Source: Ardenticatenia bacterium
GTDB taxonomy: Bacteria; Chloroflexota; Anaerolineae; Aggregatilineales; JALXEW01
Direction of reading: 5' to 3'
DNA: 35,728 nt
NCBI GenBank assembly: GCA_027069285.1
Contig: JALXEW010000292.1
Span: 1 to 35,728 of the forward strand
The notes under the pieces are model-generated. The model saw only the letters and a program-made list of their open reading frames with translations. It ran no database searches and was not told the DNA's origin. Below are positions 27,842-35,728 of this stretch, in pieces; the stretch's first letter is position 1, and every line of letters starts with the position of its first letter. The position numbers and the translations under genes are program-made.

Positions 27842-28933
27842 TTATAAGTATTCTACCTGCCCCATCTGGCGCAGCCTTTCGATGATCGTGCGCACATCCT
27901 GAGCGCGGTCTCGGTGGCAGACCATCAGGACATCATCGGTATCCACGATCACCAGGTCTCGGACACCGATGGTGACCACGAACCGGTCGCTCATAACGAG
28001 CGTGCCGGTAGTATCTTCCTGTACGTATCTGGGCATATTCCCTCGTGTGATATTCCCGTTCTCATCCTGTTCCTGGGCCAGCAACTCGTAGAGGGCCTGC
28101 CAGCTCCCCACATCGCTCCAGCCGATGTCCACCGGGATCACCACAACATCCCGTGCCCCTTCCATGATGGCAAAGTCAACCGAAAGGCGCGGCATCTTTG
28201 GCCACAATTCCTCCAGGAGAGACCAATACCCGGGCTTCCCGATCAGATTGGCCAGCGCATCGAAAGCCTCGCCCATCTTCGGCCTTTGGCGTCGGAATTC
28301 GTCCAGCGCCCGCTCGGCGCGCCAGAACATCATACCGCTATTCCAGCTGAAGCGACCGGACATCAGGAACCCGGTTGCCTTCTCCAGGTCTGGCTTCTCG
28401 GTGAATCGGAGCGAGCGGTAGTATTGGAAGCCATCTTCCTCGCCGAGCAACTCCCCACGCTCTATATAGCCGAATCCGGTCGCCGGGAACGAGGGCGAGA
28501 TGCCCAAAGTGACGATATGTCCCTTTGCCGCCAGGTTGCCGGCTGCGACCAGGGCACGCCGGAACTTATCCACATCGGCTATATAATGGTCTGATGGGAG
28601 CATTGCCACCACTGCATCCGGGTCACGGTGTGCCGCGTGCAGCGTTCCCAATCCGGCTGCGGGGCCGCTATCCCGCCCCATAGGTTCCAGGATGAAGTTC
28701 TCGGTCGGGATTTGAGGGGCCTGGGCCTGCAACTCGTCCACCTGGTCGCGTCCGGTCACCACCAGGATGCGCTCCGGCGGGAAAACGGTATCCAGGCGCT
28801 CGACCGCGATCTGGAACATAGTTCGCTCGTCCACCAGCGGCAGCACCTGTTTAGGCCTATCTCGGCGGCTTAGGGGCCATAATCTGGTCCCGCCGCCGCC
28901 TGCCATTATCATCGCGTAGTAATGCTCGTCCAT
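27842..28933 (-). CDS. manC: Mannose-1-phosphate guanylyltransferase
   Basis: AMIMAGGGGTRLWPLSRRDRPKQVLPL, NFILEPMGRDSGPAAGLGTLHA, GFGYIERGE, FTEKPDLEKATGFLMSGRFSWNSGMMFWRA, DIGWSDVGSWQALYE. Confidence 0.95.
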   Translation of the reverse strand: MDEHYYAMIMAGGGGTRLWPLSRRDRPKQVLPLVDERTMFQIAVERLDTVFPPERILVVTGRDQVDELQAQAPQIPTENFILEPMGRDSGPAAGLGTLHAAHRDPDAVVAMLPSDHYIADVDKFRRALVAAGNLAAKGHIVTLGISPSFPATGFGYIERGELLGEEDGFQYYRSLRFTEKPDLEKATGFLMSGRFSWNSGMMFWRAERALDEFRRQRPKMGEAFDALANLIGKPGYWSLLEELWPKMPRLSVDFAIMEGARDVVVIPVDIGWSDVGSWQALYELLAQEQDENGNITRGNMPRYVQEDTTGTLVMSDRFVVTIGVRDLVIVDTDDVLMVCHRDRAQDVRTIIERLRQMGQVEYL

Positions 28934-28944
28934 AAACAACCCTC

Positions 28945-30060
28945 TCAGTCTACAATATATGCAGTCCGGCTCTCCCGTGCCAGAACGTAATGCATACCTC
29001 CCACATTGCGTACCAATCCCTTCAGCTCCATCTGCGCCAGAGTACTATTGACCTCGTATATTGGGATGCCGGTTTTTCTGCATATCTGGTCTACGTGCAT
29101 TGGCTCGTCGGAGATCACTTCCAGGAGCGTCTTCTCCGCCTCGCTTTCGGGCACCACGGCGTCGGCTTCCATATGCAGCGGGGCCATCGTGAGGTTCAGC
29201 GCCTCCAGCACATCCTCTGCGCCCATGACCAGGTGGGCACCGCTTTGGATCAGTCGGTTGCAGCCCCTACTGGCCGGCGTGAGCGGGCTGCCCGGCACTG
29301 CGAATACCTCACGTCCCTGTTCCAGGGCATGGTCTACCGTGATCAGGGCGCCGCTGCGTTCGGGGGCCTCGACCACCAGCACCCCCAATGCCATGCCGCT
29401 GATCAACCGGTTGCGGGCCGGGAAATTACGGGCCTCTGGGGGTGTCCCAGGCGGGAAGCTGGTGATCAATGCCCCATTCCCGGTTATCTCGGCGGCCAGC
29501 TTACGGTTTTGGGGCGGGTATATCACGTCTATACCGGTGCCCATGACCGCTATGGTACGCCCGCCGACCTCGATTGCCGCTCGGTGGGCTGCCGTATCGA
29601 TCCCCTGCGCCAGCCCGCTGACGATGGTCACCCCGTTACGTGCCAGCGTCCCTGCCAGGTTCCGGGCCATTGCCAGGCCGTTGGGAGTTGGCTTACGTGT
29701 CCCGATCACCGCCACGGCCCACTCGTCATCTGGCAGCAGCGACCCCTTAACATACAGGACGGGCGGCGCATCGTCAAGATTACGCAGCAGCGCGGGATAA
29801 GCTTCATCTTCCAGGGTCAGGATCAAGGCGCCCAGGGCCTCGACCTTATCCGCCACAGCCTTTGGTTCCACCTTACCCCTGGCGGCCAGCAAATTTCGCA
29901 GCGCGCGTGAGGATATACCGGCCCTTTCCAATTCGTCTTGCGGCGCGTTCCAGGTTGCTGCCGCGCTGCCGAATCTGGATAGGAGCGTGCGGAAAGTCTT
30001 AGGGCCTATGCCCTCAACGCCGCTGAGGGCGGCCCAATAAACCCTTTCGTCGGCGTTCAT
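28945..30060 (-). CDS. dprA: DNA-processing protein DprA
   Basis: VAVIGTRKPTPNGLAMARNLAGTLARNGVTIVSGLAQGIDTAAHRAAIEVGGRTIAVMGTGIDVIYPPQNRKLAAEI, RNRLISGMALGVLVVEAPERSGALITVDHALEQGREVFAVPG. Confidence 0.97.
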   Translation of the reverse strand: MNADERVYWAALSGVEGIGPKTFRTLLSRFGSAAATWNAPQDELERAGISSRALRNLLAARGKVEPKAVADKVEALGALILTLEDEAYPALLRNLDDAPPVLYVKGSLLPDDEWAVAVIGTRKPTPNGLAMARNLAGTLARNGVTIVSGLAQGIDTAAHRAAIEVGGRTIAVMGTGIDVIYPPQNRKLAAEITGNGALITSFPPGTPPEARNFPARNRLISGMALGVLVVEAPERSGALITVDHALEQGREVFAVPGSPLTPASRGCNRLIQSGAHLVMGAEDVLEALNLTMAPLHMEADAVVPESEAEKTLLEVISDEPMHVDQICRKTGIPIYEVNSTLAQMELKGLVRNVGGMHYVLARESRTAYIVD

Positions 30061-30105
30061 TTGCCCCGGCCACACATCATCATTACAATCCCCGGCGGAA
30101 AAGCC

Positions 30106-30330
30106 CTATCCGCAGCCGGTGCAGCCCCGGCAGGAGCGACCGCTGCACGAGCTTGAGCTCCCGTTGCCCGATGAGCTTGAGCTCCGGGAGCTGAAGAACC
30201 TGGAAAGCTTTCGGGTGGTGTTCTTACTGCCGCATTCCGGACATGCGATCTCATCGTCGGCCTCGGAAATGGGCCGACGGGCATCGAAGCAATGTCGGCA
30301 GTTATTGCAGATATACTCGTAGATAGGCAT
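30106..30330 (-). CDS. FmdB-family zinc ribbon protein
   Basis: MPIYEYICNNCRHCFDARRPISEADDEIACPECGSKNTTRKLSRFFSSRSSSSSGNGSSSSCSGRSCRGCTGCG*; internal ATG at 30330 preceded by GGAGAG. Confidence 0.9.
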   Translation of the reverse strand: MPIYEYICNNCRHCFDARRPISEADDEIACPECGSKNTTRKLSRFFSSRSSSSSGNGSSSSCSGRSCRGCTGCG

Positions 30331-30438
30331 TGACACTCTCCGGGTCGGAAAAGTATTACCAGGATAGCGCCGGATAGCTCCCTCGGCCAGTTGGCGATTG
30401 TAGCCGTGGGGTGAGTCGGCGTCAAGGACGCGAAGGCA

Positions 30439-31374
30439 ATGAGGCACATTCGAAGACTCGAGGACGCGCATCTGGATCGGCAATCCATTGTGACCATTGG
30501 TGCGTTTGACGGGGTGCATCGGGGGCATCGTCACCTGGTGGCGCAGCTGGTGGAATCGGCGCGGAATTGCAATTGCGTGCCGGTTGTGCTCACCTTCTTC
30601 CCGCACCCTGATGAGGTGATCGCGGGGCGTACCGGGAGATTTTACCTCACCTCACCGGATGAGAAGGCGGAGTTACTGGGCGAAATAGGGGTAGAGCTGG
30701 TCGTCACGCACCCGTTTGATGAGGGGGTGAGGCACATGCGGGCGGCGGATTTCGTCGGCGGCCTGACCCGGTACCTGAATATGCGCGAACTGTGGGTGGG
30801 GCGCGATTTCGCGCTGGGCTATGGGCGTGAGGGTGATGTCGGGTTCTTGCGTGATTGTGGCGCCGCGATGGGGTTCAAAGTGCGCGTGGTTGACCTGATG
30901 ATGGCCGAAAACGGCGAGATAGTCAGCAGCGAGCGGATACGTCGGGCGCTCCGGGCCGGGGATGTGGAGCTTGCCGCGCGTTATCTTGGCCGTCCATACC
31001 GTGTGCAGGGCGTGGTGGTCAAAGGCGACGGCAGGGGGCGCACCCTGGGCTTCCCGACGGCCAACATCGAAACATGGGAGCTGCGGCTGATACCGGCCAC
31101 CGGCGTTTACGCCTGCAACGTGTGGCTGGATGGGAGGCGTTACCCGGCGGTGACCAACATCGGAGTCCGCCCGACATTTGACGGTGGCGGGGAGCCTGCA
31201 CTGGAAGCCCACCTGCTCGACTTCGACGGTGACCTTTACGGTCGCGAACTGGCAGTTGACTTCATCGCACGCTTGCGGGATGAACGTCGCTTTGGCGGAC
31301 CAGATGAGCTGATCGCGCAAATAAATGCCGACATCACGTACGCCCGCCGGGTGTTGGCCGGCGCCTTGGGGTAG
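30439..31374 (+). CDS. ribF: Bifunctional riboflavin kinase/FAD synthetase
   Basis: VTIGAFDGVHRGHRHLVAQLV, VLTFFPHPDEVI, VGRDFALGYGREGDVGFL, YRVQGVVVKGDGRGRTLGFPTANIE, GVYACNVWLDGRRYPAVTNIGVRPTF. Confidence 0.97.
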   Translation: MRHIRRLEDAHLDRQSIVTIGAFDGVHRGHRHLVAQLVESARNCNCVPVVLTFFPHPDEVIAGRTGRFYLTSPDEKAELLGEIGVELVVTHPFDEGVRHMRAADFVGGLTRYLNMRELWVGRDFALGYGREGDVGFLRDCGAAMGFKVRVVDLMMAENGEIVSSERIRRALRAGDVELAARYLGRPYRVQGVVVKGDGRGRTLGFPTANIETWELRLIPATGVYACNVWLDGRRYPAVTNIGVRPTFDGGGEPALEAHLLDFDGDLYGRELAVDFIARLRDERRFGGPDELIAQINADITYARRVLAGALG

Positions 31375-31380
31375 GGGAAA

Positions 31381-31410
31381 TTGCGTGTCCGCGTTCGCGG
31401 GTGCTATCAT
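31381..31410 (+). promoter_or_regulatory. Putative sigma70-type promoter
   Basis: TTGCGT (31381-31386), 18-nt spacer, TATCAT (31405-31410); next start ATG 31450. Confidence 0.45.
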
Positions 31411-31449
31411 CCCCTTGATAAGGCCCGGCTCTCACGTGAGGAGGGATAT

Positions 31450-32121
31450 ATGCAGCGCTTGCAACACCTCTGGATCGCCTTCAGGAATTTCGCCATCATA
31501 TTCTCGTTCATCGTCAACCTGGTACTTGTGATCACATTGCTCATCGTGGCGTACCTGCTTTTTGATATAAAAAACAGCATCGCCGAGCCGCTAATAGACG
31601 GCCTGCATAGCAACTTCGTGGCGATGGACGAGGCGACCATATATCGCACCATACCGGTCGAAGCGGAGATACCGGTCAACTTCGACCTGCTGGTGCAGGA
31701 TAACATCACCGTAGTGCTCACCCAGCCGGTACCGCTGACGGCCAATGCCACCTTCCTTCTCCCCGGCGGTGGCGGCAGCATAAACGGTACGGTCAACCTG
31801 AACCTCCCGGCGGGGATGCAGCTGCCGATAGCGCTCGTGCTTAACGTACCGGTCAGAGAGCATATCCCGGTGAGCCTGGACGTATCGGTTGCCATCCCGC
31901 TGAGCGAAACCGAGCTACACGGGCCTTTCGTGGGGTTGCGGCAGCTGCTCGATCCATACGTCTACGGCCTGGATCAATTGCCGGATAGCTGGCCGGAGGC
32001 CTTTACCATGCTCACCGGATACCTGCCGCCTGGTGCCACACCTCCGCCGATGCCACCAATGCCGCAGCAGGCTCCATCGCCCACATTCGACTGGACGGCG
32101 GCCACACCGGGGGCGCAATGA
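31450..32121 (+). CDS. Membrane-anchored beta-rich protein of unknown function
   Basis: GAGGG RBS before ATG 31450; N-terminal TM FAIIFSFIVNLVLVITLLIVAYLLF, then alternating segments (IPVEAEIPVNFDL, HIPVSLDVSVAIPLSE), Pro/Met-rich C-terminus. Confidence 0.72.
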   Translation: MQRLQHLWIAFRNFAIIFSFIVNLVLVITLLIVAYLLFDIKNSIAEPLIDGLHSNFVAMDEATIYRTIPVEAEIPVNFDLLVQDNITVVLTQPVPLTANATFLLPGGGGSINGTVNLNLPAGMQLPIALVLNVPVREHIPVSLDVSVAIPLSETELHGPFVGLRQLLDPYVYGLDQLPDSWPEAFTMLTGYLPPGATPPPMPPMPQQAPSPTFDWTAATPGAQ

Positions 32122-33014
32122 GCGACTCACGCCCCATATGCGATTACGAAGGCTCCACCTACCGGATCGACTTTTGGGGCGGTGGCAGCCGGGAGTACGA
32201 AGACCGGGTTGAGAGGATCGCATTGCGGCGGCTGTTGCCCCCTGGGGGGAGCCGGATTCTGGAAGTCGGCGCCGGATTCGGGCGGTTGACCGGTGAGCTG
32301 GCCGCATTCGATCAGGTGGTCCTGGTGGACTACTCCCGGTCAATGCTGCGGGAAGCCCGTGAGCGCCTGGGCGACGACAGGCGATACCTCTACGTGGCGG
32401 CGGATGTTTATAAATTGCCGTTTGCGCCGGGCGCATTTGACGCCGCCACCATGATCCGGGTCATCCACCACCTGGCCGACCCGGTTGCCGCCCTGAAGGA
32501 GATACGGCGGACAATGGTACCCGGTGCCACATTCGTGCTGGAATTCGCCAGCAAACGCCACATCAAAGCCATACTCCGATACTGGCTGGGCCGTCAGGAT
32601 TGGAACCCCTTCTCACGCGAGCCGGTTGAATTCGCCCCGCTCAACTTTGACTTCCACCCGGATTATATCAAAGAGGCATTGGTCAAAGTCGGCTTCAAGC
32701 CGATCAGGCGCCTGACGGTCTCTCACTTTCGGCACCCGCTGCTAAAGCGCCTGATCCCACTCAGATTGCTGGTTTGGGCCGATTCGCTGGCGCAGCTGAC
32801 GGGCGATTGGTGGCAACTAACCCCCAGCGTGTTCATCGCATCCCGTGCCGTCAACGGCGACCGGCCACCCGACGTTATCCCCGAAGACGTCCTCTTCCGC
32901 TGCCCTGAGTGCGGCGGGCAGCTTGAGCGGGAAGCGGAGGGCCTCGCCTGCGTGGGATGTGGCCGCCGTTGGATCATCCGGGACGGGATACATGACTTTA
33001 AGGAATCGGCATGA
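32118..33014 (+). CDS. Class I SAM-dependent methyltransferase with C-terminal zinc ribbon
   Basis: ILEVGAGFGRLTGELAAFDQVVLVDYSRSMLREARERL, AFDAATMIRVIHHLADPVAALKEIRRTMVPGATFVLEF; C-terminal CPECGGQLEREAEGLACVGCGRRW. ATGA overlap with previous stop. Confidence 0.93.
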   Translation: MSDSRPICDYEGSTYRIDFWGGGSREYEDRVERIALRRLLPPGGSRILEVGAGFGRLTGELAAFDQVVLVDYSRSMLREARERLGDDRRYLYVAADVYKLPFAPGAFDAATMIRVIHHLADPVAALKEIRRTMVPGATFVLEFASKRHIKAILRYWLGRQDWNPFSREPVEFAPLNFDFHPDYIKEALVKVGFKPIRRLTVSHFRHPLLKRLIPLRLLVWADSLAQLTGDWWQLTPSVFIASRAVNGDRPPDVIPEDVLFRCPECGGQLEREAEGLACVGCGRRWIIRDGIHDFKESA

Positions 33015-33029
33015 GAAACCCCCGACTCC

Positions 33030-33097
33030 CACGGCGGAGACGGTAGGGTATCGGTGCCTGCCCTGACGGTGGGGAACCGGCGGCCCAAGTCGCCGTG
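33030..33097 (+). other. Potential structured RNA / inverted-repeat element in intergenic region
   Basis: CACGGCG (33030-33036) pairs with CGCCGTG (33091-33097); inside are AGGG/CCCT (33045-33048/33061-33064) and CGGT-GGGGA-ACCG (33067-33079). Confidence 0.35.
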
Positions 33098-33130
33098 CCC
33101 GGCCATCTGCCCACCGGTATATGCAATGCC

Positions 33131-33159
33131 TTGCAGTGGGGAAAAAGTGGGAGTATACT
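33131..33159 (+). promoter_or_regulatory. Putative sigma70-type promoter for the GH3-like gene
   Basis: TTGCAG (33131-33136), 17-nt spacer, TATACT (33154-33159); ATG at 33211. Confidence 0.55.
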
Positions 33160-33210
33160 CAGCATAGCGCGGTGAATCTTGTCACCAATTCGTAACACAG
33201 CGATACCCAC

Positions 33211-35728
33211 ATGCGGCGCCGCTTACTACTAATTTTAGCCCTGCTCATTATCGTGATCCAGCCGGGGCCAGCCGGTGCCACTCCCCCCTTGCAAGGCGAC
33301 GACCTGGATAGGCGTGTGGAGCTACTCATGGCCCAGATGACGCCGGAGGATCGGGTCGGGCAGCTCATCATGGTCACCTTTGAAGGCACTAACGTCTCCC
33401 CCGGTTCGACACTGGGCCGCCTGATCTCAGAGTATCGCATCGGCGGCGTGCTCCTCAGCGCGGAAAACGATAACATCACCGATACCGAAGATACCCCTGC
33501 CCAGATACTGACCCTCACCGGCGCCATTCAACAACTGGCCTTCCAGAACTCCCTCGTTCCTGCCGATGCCGAGGGCGAACCCCCGCCTTTTATACCACTC
33601 TTCATCGCCATTGAGCACGAGGGTAACGGCTTCCCGTATACCCAAATATTGCACGGCGTCACCCCCCTGCCCAGCAACATGGCCATAGGCGCCACATGGG
33701 AACCGGACAATGCGCGCGCGATCGGCCAGATCGTCGGCAGAGAGCTGGACGCGATGGGGATCAACATGCTCCTGGGGCCGCCGCTGGACGTGCTGAGGGC
33801 CAAATACCTGGATAACCGGGTCGGCATAGGTGTGCGCTCATTCGGCGGGCAGCCGTTCTGGGTTGGGAGGATGGGGCGGGAATACGTGGCGGGGGTTCAC
33901 GAAGGCAGCGAAAATCATGTGGCGGTAGTCCCCTCACATTTCCCCGGCCTGGGCAGCAGCGACCGTGCCCCCTGGCAGGAAGTGCCGGTAGTGCCGCTTT
34001 CGCTTGAGGAGCTGAGCCAGGTCGACCTGCTGCCTTACTTCGCGGTCACCGGCGATGCGCCGGATTTGGTTTACCGGGCCGATGGGCTGGCCTGCTCCAA
34101 CATCCGCTACGAAAGCGAAGATACGCGAACCATCACCCGCCCGGTCTGCCTGGATACCCAGGCCTTTGGCGACATGATCTCGCTGGAAGGCTTTGGAACC
34201 TGGCGTGCGGATGGCGGACTGATAGTCAGCGACCCGCTTGGCTCCCGCGCCATAAGGCGATACTACGATCCCCAGGAGACGAGCTTCCCGCATCGCCAGG
34301 TGGCGCTGGAGGCATTGCTGGCGGGCAACGATGTGCTGTTACTGGCACACTTCGGCCCGACTCCCGATGAGGACCAGACCGACAACGTGATAGACACCAT
34401 CGAATTCTTCATCCAGCGCTACCGGGAAGACCCCGCGTTCCAGGCCAGAGTGGATGATGCCGTGCGGCGTATACTTCGCCTGAAGATAACCCTTTACGGC
34501 ACCCTGACCATAACCAACGTCCTCAGAGACGAGGAAGGCCTGGACGTCATCGGCCAGGGGTATGAAGAGGTATTCATGGTGGCCCAACGGGCGGTGACCC
34601 ATATCGCATCGCAGAACGGCAGGCTGACCGAGCAGCCGGCATACGGCGAACGGATCGTGATATTCACCGATGTGCGCTACGGCAGCCAATGCTCCAGGTG
34701 CCCGGAGGAGCCATATATCTCACCCAACGCACTGGAACAATCCATCGTCCGGCTTTACGGCCCGGAAGCCAGCGGTCAGATCAGCCCGGATCAGGTGGTC
34801 AGCTTCTCATTCGCCGATCTGGCGGGATTTTTGGAAGAATCCGCCGGTGCGGTGGGCACCGCCGGAACTCCCCCGCCGGAGGAAATGGGCGAGGTGGGGC
34901 AAGCCCTGGCCGAGGCCGATTGGATAATCTTCGTCATGCTGGACGTGGCGCCGGATGTGCCGGAATCCGGCGTAGTGCGGGACTTCTTGAACACGCGGCC
35001 CGACCTGGTGGGGCGGGCCAGAGTCGTCGTGCTGGCCCTGGATGCGCCGTACTACCTGGATTCGACCGAGATAAGCAAACTGAGCGCTTACTACTGCTTC
35101 TATAGCTACGTTGAGCCGTTCATAGACGTAGCGGCCCGAACCCTTTTCCAGGAATTGCCCCCGGCAGGTGCCCCTCCCGTATCGATTCCGGGCATCAGCT
35201 ACGACGTTGGCGAGGCGACTGCGCCAGACCCCGATCAAGTGATCCGCCTGTACCTGGAATACGTCCCCCTGGAAGAGATCACCGTGACCCCGACCACGCT
35301 TACCCCCACTCCCTCGATCGCATTGGGTGCCACGGTACTGGTTTACACGGACGTGATCCTGGATACCAATGGGAACCCCGTGCCGGATGGCACCCCTGTG
35401 GTCTTCACATTCTCCTTTGTGACCGAAGGGGTACAACGTGAGCAGGAAGTGAGCACAATTGACGGAGTTGCCAGCGCAAGCTTCGTAGTCGATCGGCCCG
35501 GCCAGATATTGATCACCGCCGCCAGCATGGGCGCCACCGAATCCACCAGCCTGCAATTGAACGTGGTTGACACGGCGGCAATGACATTAACCGCCGAACC
35601 CCCCACCGACACGCCGACCGATACGCCGACGCCGACCGACACCCCGACCGATACGCCCACCTACACGCCTACCCCCACCGACACGCCGACACCAACCGAT
35701 ACCCCGACCGATACGCCCACCTACACGC
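33211..35728 (+). CDS. Secreted GH3-like protein with C-terminal Ig-like domain and Thr/Pro/Asp repeat linker, 3' truncated
   Basis: Open to window end, absent from the ORF track. MRRRLLLILALLIIVIQPGPAGA signal peptide; LMAQMTPEDRVGQLIMVTFEG, GGVLLSAEN, LFIAIEHEGNGF, MAIGATWEPDNARAIGQIVGRELDAMGINMLLGPPLDV, GGLIVSDPLGSRAI; then VYTDVILDTNGNPVPDGTPVVFTFS Ig-like and PTDTPTDTPTPTD repeats. Confidence 0.87.
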   Translation, partial: MRRRLLLILALLIIVIQPGPAGATPPLQGDDLDRRVELLMAQMTPEDRVGQLIMVTFEGTNVSPGSTLGRLISEYRIGGVLLSAENDNITDTEDTPAQILTLTGAIQQLAFQNSLVPADAEGEPPPFIPLFIAIEHEGNGFPYTQILHGVTPLPSNMAIGATWEPDNARAIGQIVGRELDAMGINMLLGPPLDVLRAKYLDNRVGIGVRSFGGQPFWVGRMGREYVAGVHEGSENHVAVVPSHFPGLGSSDRAPWQEVPVVPLSLEELSQVDLLPYFAVTGDAPDLVYRADGLACSNIRYESEDTRTITRPVCLDTQAFGDMISLEGFGTWRADGGLIVSDPLGSRAIRRYYDPQETSFPHRQVALEALLAGNDVLLLAHFGPTPDEDQTDNVIDTIEFFIQRYREDPAFQARVDDAVRRILRLKITLYGTLTITNVLRDEEGLDVIGQGYEEVFMVAQRAVTHIASQNGRLTEQPAYGERIVIFTDVRYGSQCSRCPEEPYISPNALEQSIVRLYGPEASGQISPDQVVSFSFADLAGFLEESAGAVGTAGTPPPEEMGEVGQALAEADWIIFVMLDVAPDVPESGVVRDFLNTRPDLVGRARVVVLALDAPYYLDSTEISKLSAYYCFYSYVEPFIDVAARTLFQELPPAGAPPVSIPGISYDVGEATAPDPDQVIRLYLEYVPLEEITVTPTTLTPTPSIALGATVLVYTDVILDTNGNPVPDGTPVVFTFSFVTEGVQREQEVSTIDGVASASFVVDRPGQILITAASMGATESTSLQLNVVDTAAMTLTAEPPTDTPTDTPTPTDTPTDTPTYTPTPTDTPTPTDTPTDTPTYT
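35602..35728 (+). repeat. In-frame tandem repeat encoding Thr/Pro/Asp-rich linker, 60-bp higher-order period
   Basis: 35641-35668 and 35701-35728 are identical (accccgaccgatacgcccacctacacgc), i.e. a 20-aa period; repeat continues past window end. Confidence 0.9.

Noticed and set aside
34807-35556. 249-aa minus-strand ORF near the right end
   Set aside because: Antisense to the long open GH3-like frame, which has a signal peptide, promoter and domain motifs.
35343-35660. Minus-strand ORF beginning MGVSVGVSVGVGVSVGVSVGG
   Set aside because: Antisense reading of the Thr/Pro/Asp linker repeat.
35602-35728. Tandem repeat considered as CRISPR or minisatellite
   Set aside because: No unique spacers, period is a multiple of 3 and the frame is continuous with the GH3-like protein, so it is a coding linker.
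1-35728. Mobile element, prophage, tRNA/rRNA or defence island
   Set aside because: No transposase, integrase, terminal repeats, tRNA cloverleaf, rRNA segment or recognised defence gene was seen on either strand; genes look like ordinary chromosomal functions.

Overview
A 35.7 kb, GC-rich, gene-dense bacterial chromosomal window. It is probably from a Chloroflexota/Anaerolineae-like genome. That assignment is inferred from the TPTDTPT-rich extracellular linker, the TopA with an N-terminal DUF5679-like zinc ribbon, F420 ligase (CofE) and the overall gene style; it was not tested by search. I found no rRNA, tRNA, CRISPR array, transposase or phage genes. Content, left to right: a truncated FAD/Fe-S oxidoreductase; GNAT and FHA proteins; secA; a small wHTH / single-domain KaiC-RAD55-like ATPase / two small membrane protein operon; adenosine deaminase and an MBL hydrolase; acyl-CoA dehydrogenase plus etfBA; a cation:proton antiporter; a secreted GH9 glycosidase; an unlisted 46-aa membrane miniprotein; a cysteine-less prepilin peptidase; an A-P-P-A ABC exporter that looks like a split YbhF with YbhS/YbhR-like permeases; a secreted GH39-like protein; cofE; a minus-strand fmdB-like/dprA/manC/topA run; ribF; an anchored beta-rich protein; a SAM methyltransferase fused to a zinc ribbon; and a truncated secreted GH3-like protein with altered catalytic motifs that the ORF track missed because it runs off the end. 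The best candidates for something undescribed are the wHTH/KaiC-like/two-membrane-protein operon, the structured RNA element between the acyl-CoA dehydrogenase and etfB, the degenerate GH3-like surface protein, and the split YbhF-type exporter. No item proves a new system; all need homology and context searches.
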